Assembly (NCBI RefSeq): GCF_003116815.1
Contig: NZ_QDKQ01000031.1
Location: 1-64,000, forward strand
Length of the DNA: 64,000 nt
Direction: 5' to 3'
DNA from: Caulobacter endophyticus
GTDB lineage: Bacteria > Pseudomonadota > Alphaproteobacteria > Caulobacterales > Caulobacteraceae
The translations under genes were made by a program, and so were the position numbers. The notes below the pieces were generated by a model. The model saw only the letters and a list, made by a program, of their open reading frames with translations, ran no database searches and was not told where the DNA came from. Of the stretch, positions 8,884 to 16,373 are shown piece by piece (positions within the stretch are counted from its first letter, which is position 1; each line of letters opens with the position of its first letter).

Positions 8884-9963
8884 ATGAAGCGCGCGGCGAA
8901 TCTCCTTCTCCTGCTGGGAACGGCGGCGGCCCTGATCGGGCTGGCGCCGGCCCCTGATCCGACGGCGCTTCGCCGCGCCGCCTTCACGGGCAAGCCCGAC
9001 AGCTGGCCCGCTCCGACCCTGCTGCCGGGGGCCAGCTTCACGCCGTTCGGCGCCCTGCCCGCCCCCGCGATCCCGGCCGACAATCCGCAGACGCCGGAAA
9101 AGATCGCCCTTGGCCGCAAGCTGTTCGACGACCCCAAGCTGTCGGGCTCGGGCCAGATCGCCTGCGCCTCGTGCCACAATCCCGAACTGGCCTTCGGCGA
9201 CGGGGTGAAGACCTCGTTCGGCCACGACCGCCAGCGCGGCCGTCGCAACGCCCCGACCCTGATGGTCGCAGCCTGGCGCACGCCGCTGTTCTGGGACGGC
9301 CGCGCCGGCAGCCTGGAGACCCAGGCCCTTGGGCCCGTGGTCGACCACAAGGAGATGGCCGGCGACCCGCGCGAGATCGAACGGCGCCTGGCCGCCGATC
9401 CGGACTACCGCAAGGAGTTCCAGGCCGTGTTCGGCGGCCGGCGTCCGACGATGCAGGACGCCGCCAGGGCCCTGGCCGCCTACCAGCGCACCCTCAAGCC
9501 GCGCAGCAGCAAGTGGGACCGCGTGCTGTCGCTGGGCGGCCGCGTGCTGACCGACCAGGAACTGCAGGGGCTGGAGCTGTTCCAGGGCAAGGCCGGCTGC
9601 GTCAACTGCCACAACGGCCCGCTGCTGTCGGACGGCAGGTTCCACAACATCGGCCTCAGCTTCTATGGGCGGAAGCTGCAGGACCTGGGCCGCTACGAGG
9701 TCAGTGGCGACCCAGCCGACGTCGGCGCCTTCCTGACGCCGTCGCTACGCGGGATCTCCAGGACCGGCCCCTACATGCACAACGGCATCTTCCCTACGCT
9801 GGAAGGCACGGTGAACTTCTACAACGAGGGCGGCGCCCGCCCCCGCCCCAAGCCCGAGCAGGCCGGCGACCGCCTGTTCCCGACCACGACCCCGCTGCTC
9901 AAGCCCCTGGGCCTGACGCGCGAGGAGAAGGCGGCGCTGGTGGCGTTCCTGGAGACGCTGTAG
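8884..9963 (+). CDS. Di-haem cytochrome c peroxidase (MauG/CcpA family)
   Basis: A 359-residue exported protein (signal peptide about 1-21) with two covalent haem sites: CASCH (C94, C97, H98) and CVNCH (C239, C242, H243). The family either reduces peroxide with electrons from small cytochromes or, like MauG and MbnH, carries out long-range oxidation of protein residues in the periplasm. Spacing of the haem motifs and length fit. Co-transcription with a TonB-dependent receptor is the notable context and recalls receptor-linked MauG-like enzymes; substrate unknown. Confidence 0.9.
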   Translation: MKRAANLLLLLGTAAALIGLAPAPDPTALRRAAFTGKPDSWPAPTLLPGASFTPFGALPAPAIPADNPQTPEKIALGRKLFDDPKLSGSGQIACASCHNPELAFGDGVKTSFGHDRQRGRRNAPTLMVAAWRTPLFWDGRAGSLETQALGPVVDHKEMAGDPREIERRLAADPDYRKEFQAVFGGRRPTMQDAARALAAYQRTLKPRSSKWDRVLSLGGRVLTDQELQGLELFQGKAGCVNCHNGPLLSDGRFHNIGLSFYGRKLQDLGRYEVSGDPADVGAFLTPSLRGISRTGPYMHNGIFPTLEGTVNFYNEGGARPRPKPEQAGDRLFPTTTPLLKPLGLTREEKAALVAFLETL

Positions 9964-9992
9964 CGAGCCGCCGACGGCCCCTCCCTAGAGAT

Positions 9993-10034
9993 GCTCCCCC
10001 GAAGGGGGAGCTGTCGCGAAGCGACTGAGGGGGA
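9993..10034. repeat. Solo arm of the GC-rich palindromic repeat family
   Basis: A CTCCCCC-GAA-GGGGGAG hairpin followed by TGTCGC-GAA-GCGACTGAGGGGG. This is one arm of the same family as the complete elements at 10133 and 29040 and the arm at 28025. It lies in the 313-bp gene-free gap 9964-10277, which is nearly all repeat. Confidence 0.75.
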
Positions 10035-10073
10035 AGTTATTGCTGCCTTTGCGGCTGCACTGACCTCATCAGC

Positions 10074-10120
10074 CACCTCCCCCTCCGGCCCTCCGGGCCA
10101 CCTCCCCCTTCAGGGAGAGG
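10074..10120. repeat. Degraded arm of the GC-rich palindromic repeat family
   Basis: CACCTCCCCCTCC...GGGCCACCTCCCCCTTCAGGGAGAGG resembles an arm of the neighbouring elements but lacks a clean stem. It sits between the solo arm at 9993 and the complete element at 10133. Confidence 0.5.
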
Positions 10121-10132
10121 ATCTTTAGATAA

Positions 10133-10267
10133 GGAACCTCCCCCTGTGGGGGAGGCGATCGCGTAGCGATCGGTGGGGGGAGTTGGTGCGACCTTTTCCG
10201 ATGCTTCGGAAGCTGAAAACTTCCCCCCCGCCGGCCTTCGGCCGCCTCCCCCACGGGGGGAGGTTCC
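10133..10267. repeat. Composite inverted-repeat element, copy 1 (~135 bp)
   Basis: Two arms face each other and begin and end with GGAACCTCCCCC. The 25-bp termini are inverted repeats with one mismatch, each arm folds on itself, and a ~45-bp centre contains CGGAAGCTGAAAAC. A near-identical element is at 29040-29173. No transposase gene is inside, so it is a MITE- or REPIN-like non-autonomous element or an intergenic structural repeat. Confidence 0.85.
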
Positions 10268-10277
10268 AGCCAAAGCC

Positions 10278-11042
10278 CTACCCCTTCACCGCGTACGAGA
10301 TCGGGGTCTCGAAGCGGCGGCGGTTCCAGTCGGAGTCGCGGGGGGCCTTGGGGAACGGGGCGGCGGTGGACAGGAGGTCCATGGCGGCGGCGTCCAGCGC
10401 GCGGTCGCCGCTGCTTTCGACCACCACCGCCCGCGAGACGCGGCCGAAGCGGTCGAGGGTGAAGGCCACCACCACAACGCCGTGGGTGCGGCGGCGCCTG
10501 AGCGCCTCGGGCATGGTCTTGCGCGCCTCGATCCACGACAGCACCTGGGCCGCATAGGGGTCGTGGGTCTTGGCGGCCTCGCCGCGCACCTGCACCGGCG
10601 CGCCGCCGCCGGCCGGCGCGGAGGCCGCCGAAGCGGCGACCGCCACCGGGGTCGCCGTCGAGGTCGAGCGGGTCTCGACCGGCTGGGGTGCGATCTGCGG
10701 CGCAGCGATCAGGGGATCGGGCGCAGGGATGGGAACCGGGCGCGGCCGGATCGGAGAGGCCATGCGGGCCTCGCGCGGCACGGCCCGTTCGCGCTTCTCG
10801 CTGGACGCCTGCGAGGGGGAAGGCTGGGGGCTGGGGGCCATGGCCTCGAACAGCGCCGCCTCCATGGCCGGCGGTTCGGCAAGGCCCGGCATGGCGCGCA
10901 CGAAGCCGACCAGCCCGGCGATGACGACCGCGTGCAGCCCTACCGACACGCCGGCGGCGAGGATCTTGTCCCCGCCCCGTCGGCCCGACCGGGGCCGCTC
11001 CACGCCTATGGAATCCGCGACACTCATAAGAATGCGTCGCAT
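10278..11042 (-). CDS. TonB-family energy transducer / TonB C-terminal domain protein
   Basis: A 254-residue protein with a cytoplasmic N-terminus, one membrane anchor (about 27-49), a Pro/Ala-rich periplasmic spacer (70-150), and a TonB-like C-terminal domain (about 160-254) with the HGVVVVAFTLDRFGRVSRAVVVESSGDRALDAAAMDLLS pattern split by family convention. It would couple inner-membrane ExbBD energy to outer-membrane receptors. No exbB or exbD is adjacent. An alternative ATG lies 5 codons downstream (11027); neither start has a good ribosome-binding site. Confidence 0.82.
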   Translation of the reverse strand: MRRILMSVADSIGVERPRSGRRGGDKILAAGVSVGLHAVVIAGLVGFVRAMPGLAEPPAMEAALFEAMAPSPQPSPSQASSEKRERAVPREARMASPIRPRPVPIPAPDPLIAAPQIAPQPVETRSTSTATPVAVAASAASAPAGGGAPVQVRGEAAKTHDPYAAQVLSWIEARKTMPEALRRRRTHGVVVVAFTLDRFGRVSRAVVVESSGDRALDAAAMDLLSTAAPFPKAPRDSDWNRRRFETPISYAVKG

Positions 11043-11086
11043 CTACAGGATAGGCGGCTCCGGCACAATGTCCGGACGGCTACGGA

Positions 11087-11824
11087 TCAGGCCGCCTTAA
11101 GGGTCTCGGGGCGAGCCTGCGGCGCGAAGGCCGGATAGAAGGTCGCCAGCATCCGCTCGGCATAGGCCACCAGGTTGCAGAACCCCTCGGCACGGCGGCG
11201 GATAGGCGAGTCGAAGAACGGCGTCAGGATCTGGGCGAGCATGGAGAAGACGATGGCGTCGACGCTGGTGGGCCGCTCGCCCATCATGAAGGCCTTGTCG
11301 CCGAGCAGCTCCGAAAGCGCCGTCAGCGACCACGACGCCAGCTCGACGATCTCGTCTGGCGAATGGCGGCCGACGCCGACGGCCTTGAGGTTGGCCTCGA
11401 CCGTATCCAGCAGGCCCGCCTTCAGGTCCTGGCGCATCGCCTCGGGCGCGCCGTCGAACCAGCGGGCCGGGCCCTTCTCGAAATTGTCGAAGTCGAAGAA
11501 GCGGAAGTAGCAGTTGGCCCAGCCCAGCTGGTTCTCGACCATCCGCTCGACCGCCCAGGCCTGGGCGCGCTCGACGCGCGTGAGGCCCTGGTCGAGGTCG
11601 ACGCCGTAGCTGCGCTCCAGATAGGCCCGGATGAAGGTGGAGTCGGCGACCCTGACGCCGTCATCCTCGATCCAGGGCAACTGACCCTTCGGCGAGGTTT
11701 CCGGATGGGCGGGGACCTTCTCGTAGGCCAGGCCCGCCATCATCAGATGGATCTCGGTCTTGGTGACGTAGGGGCTTCCCTCAGGCAGGCCGTAGGCCGG
11801 GCCGGCGGCGTAGAGCGTGATCAT
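11087..11824 (-). CDS. Glutathione S-transferase family protein
   Basis: 245 residues from ATG 11824, preceded by GAGAGGGA. The thioredoxin-like N-terminal domain (about 1-75, ITLYAAGPAYGLPEGSPYVTK, QLPWIEDDG, ADSTFIRAYLE) is followed by an all-helical C-terminal domain. The N-terminus has no obvious catalytic Cys or Ser at the usual spot, resembling the metaxin/Tom37-like GST branch. Substrate unknown. It is divergent from the WYL regulator gene across an intergenic palindrome, so it is a likely target of that regulator. Confidence 0.82.
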   Translation of the reverse strand: MITLYAAGPAYGLPEGSPYVTKTEIHLMMAGLAYEKVPAHPETSPKGQLPWIEDDGVRVADSTFIRAYLERSYGVDLDQGLTRVERAQAWAVERMVENQLGWANCYFRFFDFDNFEKGPARWFDGAPEAMRQDLKAGLLDTVEANLKAVGVGRHSPDEIVELASWSLTALSELLGDKAFMMGERPTSVDAIVFSMLAQILTPFFDSPIRRRAEGFCNLVAYAERMLATFYPAFAPQARPETLKAA

Positions 11825-11875
11825 CTCGAGGTCCCTCTCGTGCGGTATTGTGATGAGAAGAGACTGCCGCCACCC

Positions 11876-11897
11876 TGCTGCCAGCATGCTGTCAGCA
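11876..11897. promoter_or_regulatory. 22-bp palindrome, probable operator of the WYL regulator
   Basis: TGCTGcCAGCATGCTGtCAGCA is palindromic at 20 of 22 positions and sits between the divergent GST gene and the WYL-domain regulator. This is where a regulator controlling both itself and its neighbour would bind. Binding is inferred. Confidence 0.55.
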
Positions 11898-11910
11898 ACA
11901 GTACGGCACA

Positions 11911-12660
11911 GTGAGAGCCATGAGACGCGCTGAACGCCTATTCCAGATCATCCAGATCCTTCGCCGCAGCCGTGCGCCGGTCACCGCCGACGCCATCGCC
12001 GCCGAACTGGAGACCTCCAAGCGCAGCGTCTATCGCGACATCGCCGCACTGGTCGGTCAGAGGGCGCCCATCCGCGGCGAGGCGGGCGTCGGCTACGTGC
12101 TGGAGGCCGGATACGACATGCCGCCCCTGATGCTGACGCCGGACGAGATCGAAGCCGCCGTGCTGGGCGCCCAATGGGTGGCCGGCCGGGGCGATCCCGC
12201 CCTGGCCACCGCCGCCCGCGACCTGATCGCCAAGATCGCCGCCGCCGTGCCCGACAACCTGCGGCCCTACGTGCTGGAACCCGCGACCCGGGCCCCGGCG
12301 CCCTGGAACCCCGCGCCCGACACCATCGACATGGCCCAGACCCGCGCCTGGATCCATGCCGGCCGCAAGATCCGGCTGGACTATCGCGACGAGAAGGGCG
12401 CGGTCAGCCAGCGGATCATCTGGCCGGTGACCGTGGGCTACATGGCCACCACCCGCATGCTGATCGCCTGGTGCGAGCTGCGCGGCGACTTCCGCAACTT
12501 CCGCACCGATCGGGTGGTGACCGCGCAGTTCCTCGACGACCGCCACGGCCAGCGCCCCGCCGTGCTGCGCGCCCGCTGGCAGCGGCAGATGGAAGAGGAG
12601 TGGGCCGCCTACGATGCGGCCAAGGCCGAGAAGGGTCTCATTCCGCATAGCCCGGGCTAA
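11911..12660 (+). CDS. YafY-type transcriptional regulator (HTH + WYL domains)
   Basis: A 249-residue regulator. Residues about 4-60 form a DeoR-like winged helix-turn-helix (ERLFQIIQILRRSRAPVTADAIA), and about 140-215 a WYL domain that usually senses a ligand (RIIWPVTVGYMATTRMLIAWCELRGDFRNFRTDRV). GTG 11911 and ATG 11920 are both possible starts. The gene is divergent from the GST gene with a palindrome between them. Its 3' end overlaps the convergent downstream gene by 23 bp. Confidence 0.9.
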   Translation: MRAMRRAERLFQIIQILRRSRAPVTADAIAAELETSKRSVYRDIAALVGQRAPIRGEAGVGYVLEAGYDMPPLMLTPDEIEAAVLGAQWVAGRGDPALATAARDLIAKIAAAVPDNLRPYVLEPATRAPAPWNPAPDTIDMAQTRAWIHAGRKIRLDYRDEKGAVSQRIIWPVTVGYMATTRMLIAWCELRGDFRNFRTDRVVTAQFLDDRHGQRPAVLRARWQRQMEEEWAAYDAAKAEKGLIPHSPG

Positions 12661-13300
12661 AGCAGCGGGCGGGGAATTTGTGAGCAGGGCTGTAGTAGAT
12701 CGCGTGCACGGAGCGCTCTTCGGCCGGACGCCAGGTCGCGCCGTCGAACCGCCAGAGATCAGTATCGGTCTTGTGGTCCCAGCCGTTGTCGAAGCTCCCC
12801 CGCCGCCTCTCGCCGCAACTGGTGTGGGAGATCAGCGCATAGCGGCCGCCTGGAAAGAACACCGCGCGGCTGTAGCGAATGCGATCGAAGGTGTGCAGCT
12901 TTTCGACCGGCAGCTTCATGCGATTGCCGACCACCTTGGGAACGCCCGCGGCGTCCAGCGCCGCGTCGCAGTCGATCGGGACGGCCTGGCGCGGCTTGGT
13001 TCGGTCGAGCGCCCAACCTATCAGCCGCAACTTCCACGGCGTGTCGCTCACCGCCCTCCAGCGCGAGGGGACGCCCTCCACCGCCTCGGCGCGGCGAACT
13101 TCCATCGGCTCGGCGGCCCAGGCGTCGTCGAAGCGGCTAAGGCGGTTGCGTTCGATCGCCGCCACCACCTGGCACTCGCCGGCGATGTGCTCGGGGGTGT
13201 CGATGGGATCGCGCAGCCATACCGTCAGCGCGACCGTCGAGGTCGCCGCCGCGCCGAGCAGGATCCCGGTCCAGATCGCCAAGACCTTGCCAACGTCCAT
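12638..13300 (-). CDS. Membrane-anchored protein of unknown function
   Basis: A 220-residue protein from ATG 13300, preceded by AGGGGC. One N-terminal membrane span (about 5-28) is followed by a soluble, presumably periplasmic, domain with cysteines near residues 42, 110 and 162, and another near the C-terminus (ARCFSPGYAE). I recognise no family. The longer in-frame extension to 13435 adds an unlikely basic leader without a start signal. It converges with the WYL regulator gene (23-bp overlap) and lies upstream of, and divergent from, the iron-type receptor gene. Confidence 0.55.
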   Translation of the reverse strand: MDVGKVLAIWTGILLGAAATSTVALTVWLRDPIDTPEHIAGECQVVAAIERNRLSRFDDAWAAEPMEVRRAEAVEGVPSRWRAVSDTPWKLRLIGWALDRTKPRQAVPIDCDAALDAAGVPKVVGNRMKLPVEKLHTFDRIRYSRAVFFPGGRYALISHTSCGERRRGSFDNGWDHKTDTDLWRFDGATWRPAEERSVHAIYYSPAHKFPARCFSPGYAE

Positions 13301-13407
13301 GCCGCCCCTTTTGCGCACCCCTAGATCGCACAACCTTTCAATCGCCGCCAGCAAGGCCGGCCAAGCGGTTTCAATCATCGCGCAAGCGCTCGCCCCGCGA
13401 TTAATCC

Positions 13408-13434
13408 TGCGAATGAGTTTGCATTTGACTCGCA
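13408..13434. promoter_or_regulatory. Fur-like box upstream of the receptor operon
   Basis: A 27-bp imperfect palindrome bounded by TGCGA...TCGCA, with a left half (TGCGAATGA) like that of alphaproteobacterial Fur sites. It lies about 50 bp before the receptor start. The right half is diverged, so it is a candidate only. Iron regulation would fit the receptor / PepSY operon. Confidence 0.4.
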
Positions 13435-13482
13435 ATTAAACCGCCGTTAGCTGCGACCCATTCTTAAATATCGGGGGTCTGC

Positions 13483-15801
13483 ATGAAGTCGCGGTTGATG
13501 ATGGCGAGCGCCGTCGGCGTTTGGGCGGTGCTGGCCGGGTCGGCCCTGGCCGAGGCCCCGGCGGCCGCTGCGCCGGAAGCGCCCACCGAGGTGGACCAGG
13601 TGGTCGTCACCGGCGAGAAGGCCAGCCGCAGCATCCAGGACACCGTCACCAGCGTGGCCGTGACCACCGCCCGCACCATCGAGCGCGAGCAGATCCGCGA
13701 CTTCTACGACGTGGTCGCCAGGACGGCGAACATGAGCGAGACCTACGGCAAGAGCGGCTTCACCATCCGCGGCATCGCCAACAACAACGTCTCCGGCGGC
13801 GGCTCCGCGGGCCTGGCGACCGTCTATGTCGACGGCGCGGCCATTCCCGAGCGCGCCATGTACGGCGGTCCGCTGGACATGTGGGACGTGGGCCAGGTCG
13901 AGATCTTCCGCGGCCCGCAGTCGACCCTGCAGGGCCGCAACGCCCTGGCCGGCGCGGTGATCGTGCGCACCACCGACCCCACCCCGGACTGGAGCTTCAA
14001 GGTGCGCGGCATGGCGGCCAGCGGCGACGACCGCTCGATCGCCCTGGCCGGCGGCGGCCCGATCGTTGCGGACCAGCTGGCCTTCCGCGTGGCCTTCGAG
14101 GACCGGAAGAGCGACGGCTTCATCTACAACACCACGCGCAAGGTCGACGACGACGCCCTCGACACCCGCATGATCCGGGGCAAGCTGCTGCTGACCCCGA
14201 TGGCGGCCGAGGGCTTCAAGGCCATCGCCACCATGAGCCACAACGAACGCAAGTCGGGCTATCTCTACACCTACAGCCGCACCGACACGCCGGACTACTA
14301 CGACCACCGCGTCACCACGACCAACTCGCCCAACACCAGCGACATCACCACCGACATCGCCACCCTGGAGCTGGAGCAGAAGCTGGGCCAGCGCTTCACC
14401 CTATCGGGCGTGGCGTCCTGGAGCCAGGTTGATCTCATCCAGCGCTATGACGGCGACCTGGGGCCGCAGACCCTGTCCTACGGCGGCCAGAACGAGCGGA
14501 TCGAAACGGCCAGCCAGGAAGTTCGCCTGAACTACGAGGGCGAGCGGCTCAAAGGCCTGGTCGGCCTGTTCCACGCCACCCGCGACGCCGATCGCAAGTC
14601 GGCCAGCCTGACCAATGTCGAGTTTCCACGCGCCACGCTGGTCAGCGTGCTGACCTCGACCCTGATGGGCAGCGTGCCCGGCATCACCCTGCCCCAGGCC
14701 CAAGGCCAGGCCAACGCCTTCGCCAACGCCTACATCGCCGCCCTGCCCGTCATCCCGGTCGACTACACTTCCGACGCGCCGGAGCTGGTGGAGACCACCG
14801 CCCTGTTCGCCGACGGCAGCTTCGAGGTGACGCCCGGGCTCAGCCTGCTGGCCGGCTTCCGCTACGACCGCGAGAAGAACACCCAGAGCTCGGTGCAGAC
14901 CGCGCGCTTCGCCGGCGTCTACCCGACCCCGGCGGCCTTCGGCGCCCTGGCCCCCTATGTGGTGCTGGTGAACCAGTTCGTCGGCTCGATGGTCGCCCAG
15001 GCCGGCGCGCCCTCGCCCGAGACGACGCGGCAGTTCGAGGCCTTCCTGCCCAAGCTGGGCGCCAGGTACGCCTTCACCGACGACATCTCGACCAGCTTCG
15101 TGGTGCAGCGCGGCTATCGCTCGGGCGGCACGGCGATCAACACCGCCCGCGCCACCGTGGTGCCCTACGATCCGGAATACACCTGGAACTACGAGCTTTC
15201 GCTGCGCACCTACTGGCCGCAGTGGGGCCTGACGGCCAACGCCAACGCCTACTATGTCGACTGGACAGACCAGCAGGTGTCGCTGAACCTGGGCCTCAAC
15301 CAGTACGACTACCAGGTCGAGAACGCCGGCAGTTCGCACCTCTACGGCTTCGAGGTCGAGTTGGCCCAGCGCCTGTCGGCGAACGCCGGCTGGTACGCCT
15401 CGCTCGGCCACACCAAGACCGAGTTCGACGAGTTCAACGTCCAGTTCGGCACGGACAGCCGCAACCTGTCGGGCTCGGAGTTCCCCTACGCTCCGCACTG
15501 GACCTTCTCGCTGGGCGGCGACTATCGCTGGAACAACGGGCTGGTCGCCAACCTGAACGCCAACTACCGTTCGAAGGCCTTCACCGAGGCTGGCGCGGCC
15601 CAGGACCAGGACGACCGCATCGCCGACGCCCGCACCCTGGTCAACGGACGCTTCGGCTACGAGAGCGAGCGCTGGGGAGCCTACGTGTTCGGGAAGAACC
15701 TGCTGAACGAGAAGTACAGCCAGTACAGCCGCCCCGACTTCGCCGTGGCCCTGCTGGGCGAGCCGCGCGTGCTGGGCGTCAGCCTGGAGGCGCGCTGGTG
15801 A
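13483..15801 (+). CDS. TonB-dependent receptor, probable siderophore/iron type
   Basis: A 772-residue outer-membrane receptor. Signal peptide about 1-23, a TonB-box-like segment (EVDQVVVTGEK, about 36-46), then a plug with FTIRGIANN and VEIFRGPQSTLQGRNALAGAV, and a barrel ending in an aromatic residue (LEARW). The plug motifs are typical of siderophore receptors of the FhuA/FecA class. It heads a tightly packed operon: the next gene overlaps by 4 bp, and the third gene is a PepSY membrane protein often found beside iron receptors. A Fur-like box lies upstream. Confidence 0.92.
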   Translation: MKSRLMMASAVGVWAVLAGSALAEAPAAAAPEAPTEVDQVVVTGEKASRSIQDTVTSVAVTTARTIEREQIRDFYDVVARTANMSETYGKSGFTIRGIANNNVSGGGSAGLATVYVDGAAIPERAMYGGPLDMWDVGQVEIFRGPQSTLQGRNALAGAVIVRTTDPTPDWSFKVRGMAASGDDRSIALAGGGPIVADQLAFRVAFEDRKSDGFIYNTTRKVDDDALDTRMIRGKLLLTPMAAEGFKAIATMSHNERKSGYLYTYSRTDTPDYYDHRVTTTNSPNTSDITTDIATLELEQKLGQRFTLSGVASWSQVDLIQRYDGDLGPQTLSYGGQNERIETASQEVRLNYEGERLKGLVGLFHATRDADRKSASLTNVEFPRATLVSVLTSTLMGSVPGITLPQAQGQANAFANAYIAALPVIPVDYTSDAPELVETTALFADGSFEVTPGLSLLAGFRYDREKNTQSSVQTARFAGVYPTPAAFGALAPYVVLVNQFVGSMVAQAGAPSPETTRQFEAFLPKLGARYAFTDDISTSFVVQRGYRSGGTAINTARATVVPYDPEYTWNYELSLRTYWPQWGLTANANAYYVDWTDQQVSLNLGLNQYDYQVENAGSSHLYGFEVELAQRLSANAGWYASLGHTKTEFDEFNVQFGTDSRNLSGSEFPYAPHWTFSLGGDYRWNNGLVANLNANYRSKAFTEAGAAQDQDDRIADARTLVNGRFGYESERWGAYVFGKNLLNEKYSQYSRPDFAVALLGEPRVLGVSLEARW

Positions 15802-16373
15802 TCGGGCCCATGGTGGGACTGGGCGGCCTTGCCCTGGCCCCGCTGGCCCTGGGCGGCGCGCTGCTGCTGCGGCGGGCCTGGACCCATGCCAACGCGCGGC
15901 GGCCCTGGCTGATCGCTGGCGGCTGGGCGCTGCTGGCGGCGGCCATCGCGGTATCGGTCCCCTTCCTCGGCGCGGCGCGCGGGCCGTCGATCGTGCTGGC
16001 CCTGGCCTCCACCGTCGCCCTGGCGGTCGTGGCCGCCGGGGTCGAGCTGCGCGAGGCCAAGCGCAAGGCGCCGCGCGAGCTGGCGCTCGAGCCGTCCGAC
16101 CGCCGGCGCGTGGCCTGGCGCGGCTGGCTGCGCGGCTTTCTCGCCGGCCCGCTGGGCGGCGCGGCGGCCATGGCCGTGGGGCTGGCGGTCGCCGTCTGCT
16201 TCCCGGCCGAGGTAAAGACCCGCCTGATCATCGGCGGCATGCTGGTGCCGTTCCTGTGGGCCGGCGGCATGGCCTGGACCCTGTCGGACGACAAGATCCT
16301 GCGCGCCCTGGCCGTGCTGGTCGGCGTCACCGTCGCCGGCTTCGGCGCCGTGTTCCTGAAGGGCTCTCTCTGA
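15798..16373 (+). CDS. Multi-pass membrane protein of the receptor/PepSY operon
   Basis: A 191-residue hydrophobic protein with about five predicted spans. The GTG at 15798 overlaps the receptor stop codon (GTGA), the usual sign of coupled translation; ATG 15810 is an alternative. A central basic segment (REAKRKAPRELALEPSDRRRVAWR) separates the hydrophobic segments. No named family is recognised with certainty; small membrane proteins in this position often accompany siderophore receptors. It overlaps the PepSY gene start (TGATG). Confidence 0.7.
   Translation: MIGPMVGLGGLALAPLALGGALLLRRAWTHANARRPWLIAGGWALLAAAIAVSVPFLGAARGPSIVLALASTVALAVVAAGVELREAKRKAPRELALEPSDRRRVAWRGWLRGFLAGPLGGAAAMAVGLAVAVCFPAEVKTRLIIGGMLVPFLWAGGMAWTLSDDKILRALAVLVGVTVAGFGAVFLKGSL

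Noticed and set aside
3613-9645. A ~2,000-codon open frame on the minus strand
   Set aside because: It is antisense to exonuclease III, the receptor and the peroxidase, all with clear motifs. Long stop-free antisense frames are expected at this GC content.
9964-10277. CRISPR array in the repeat-rich gap
   Set aside because: The units are palindromic, unequal in spacing and also found elsewhere as inverted pairs; there are no regular spacers and no cas genes.
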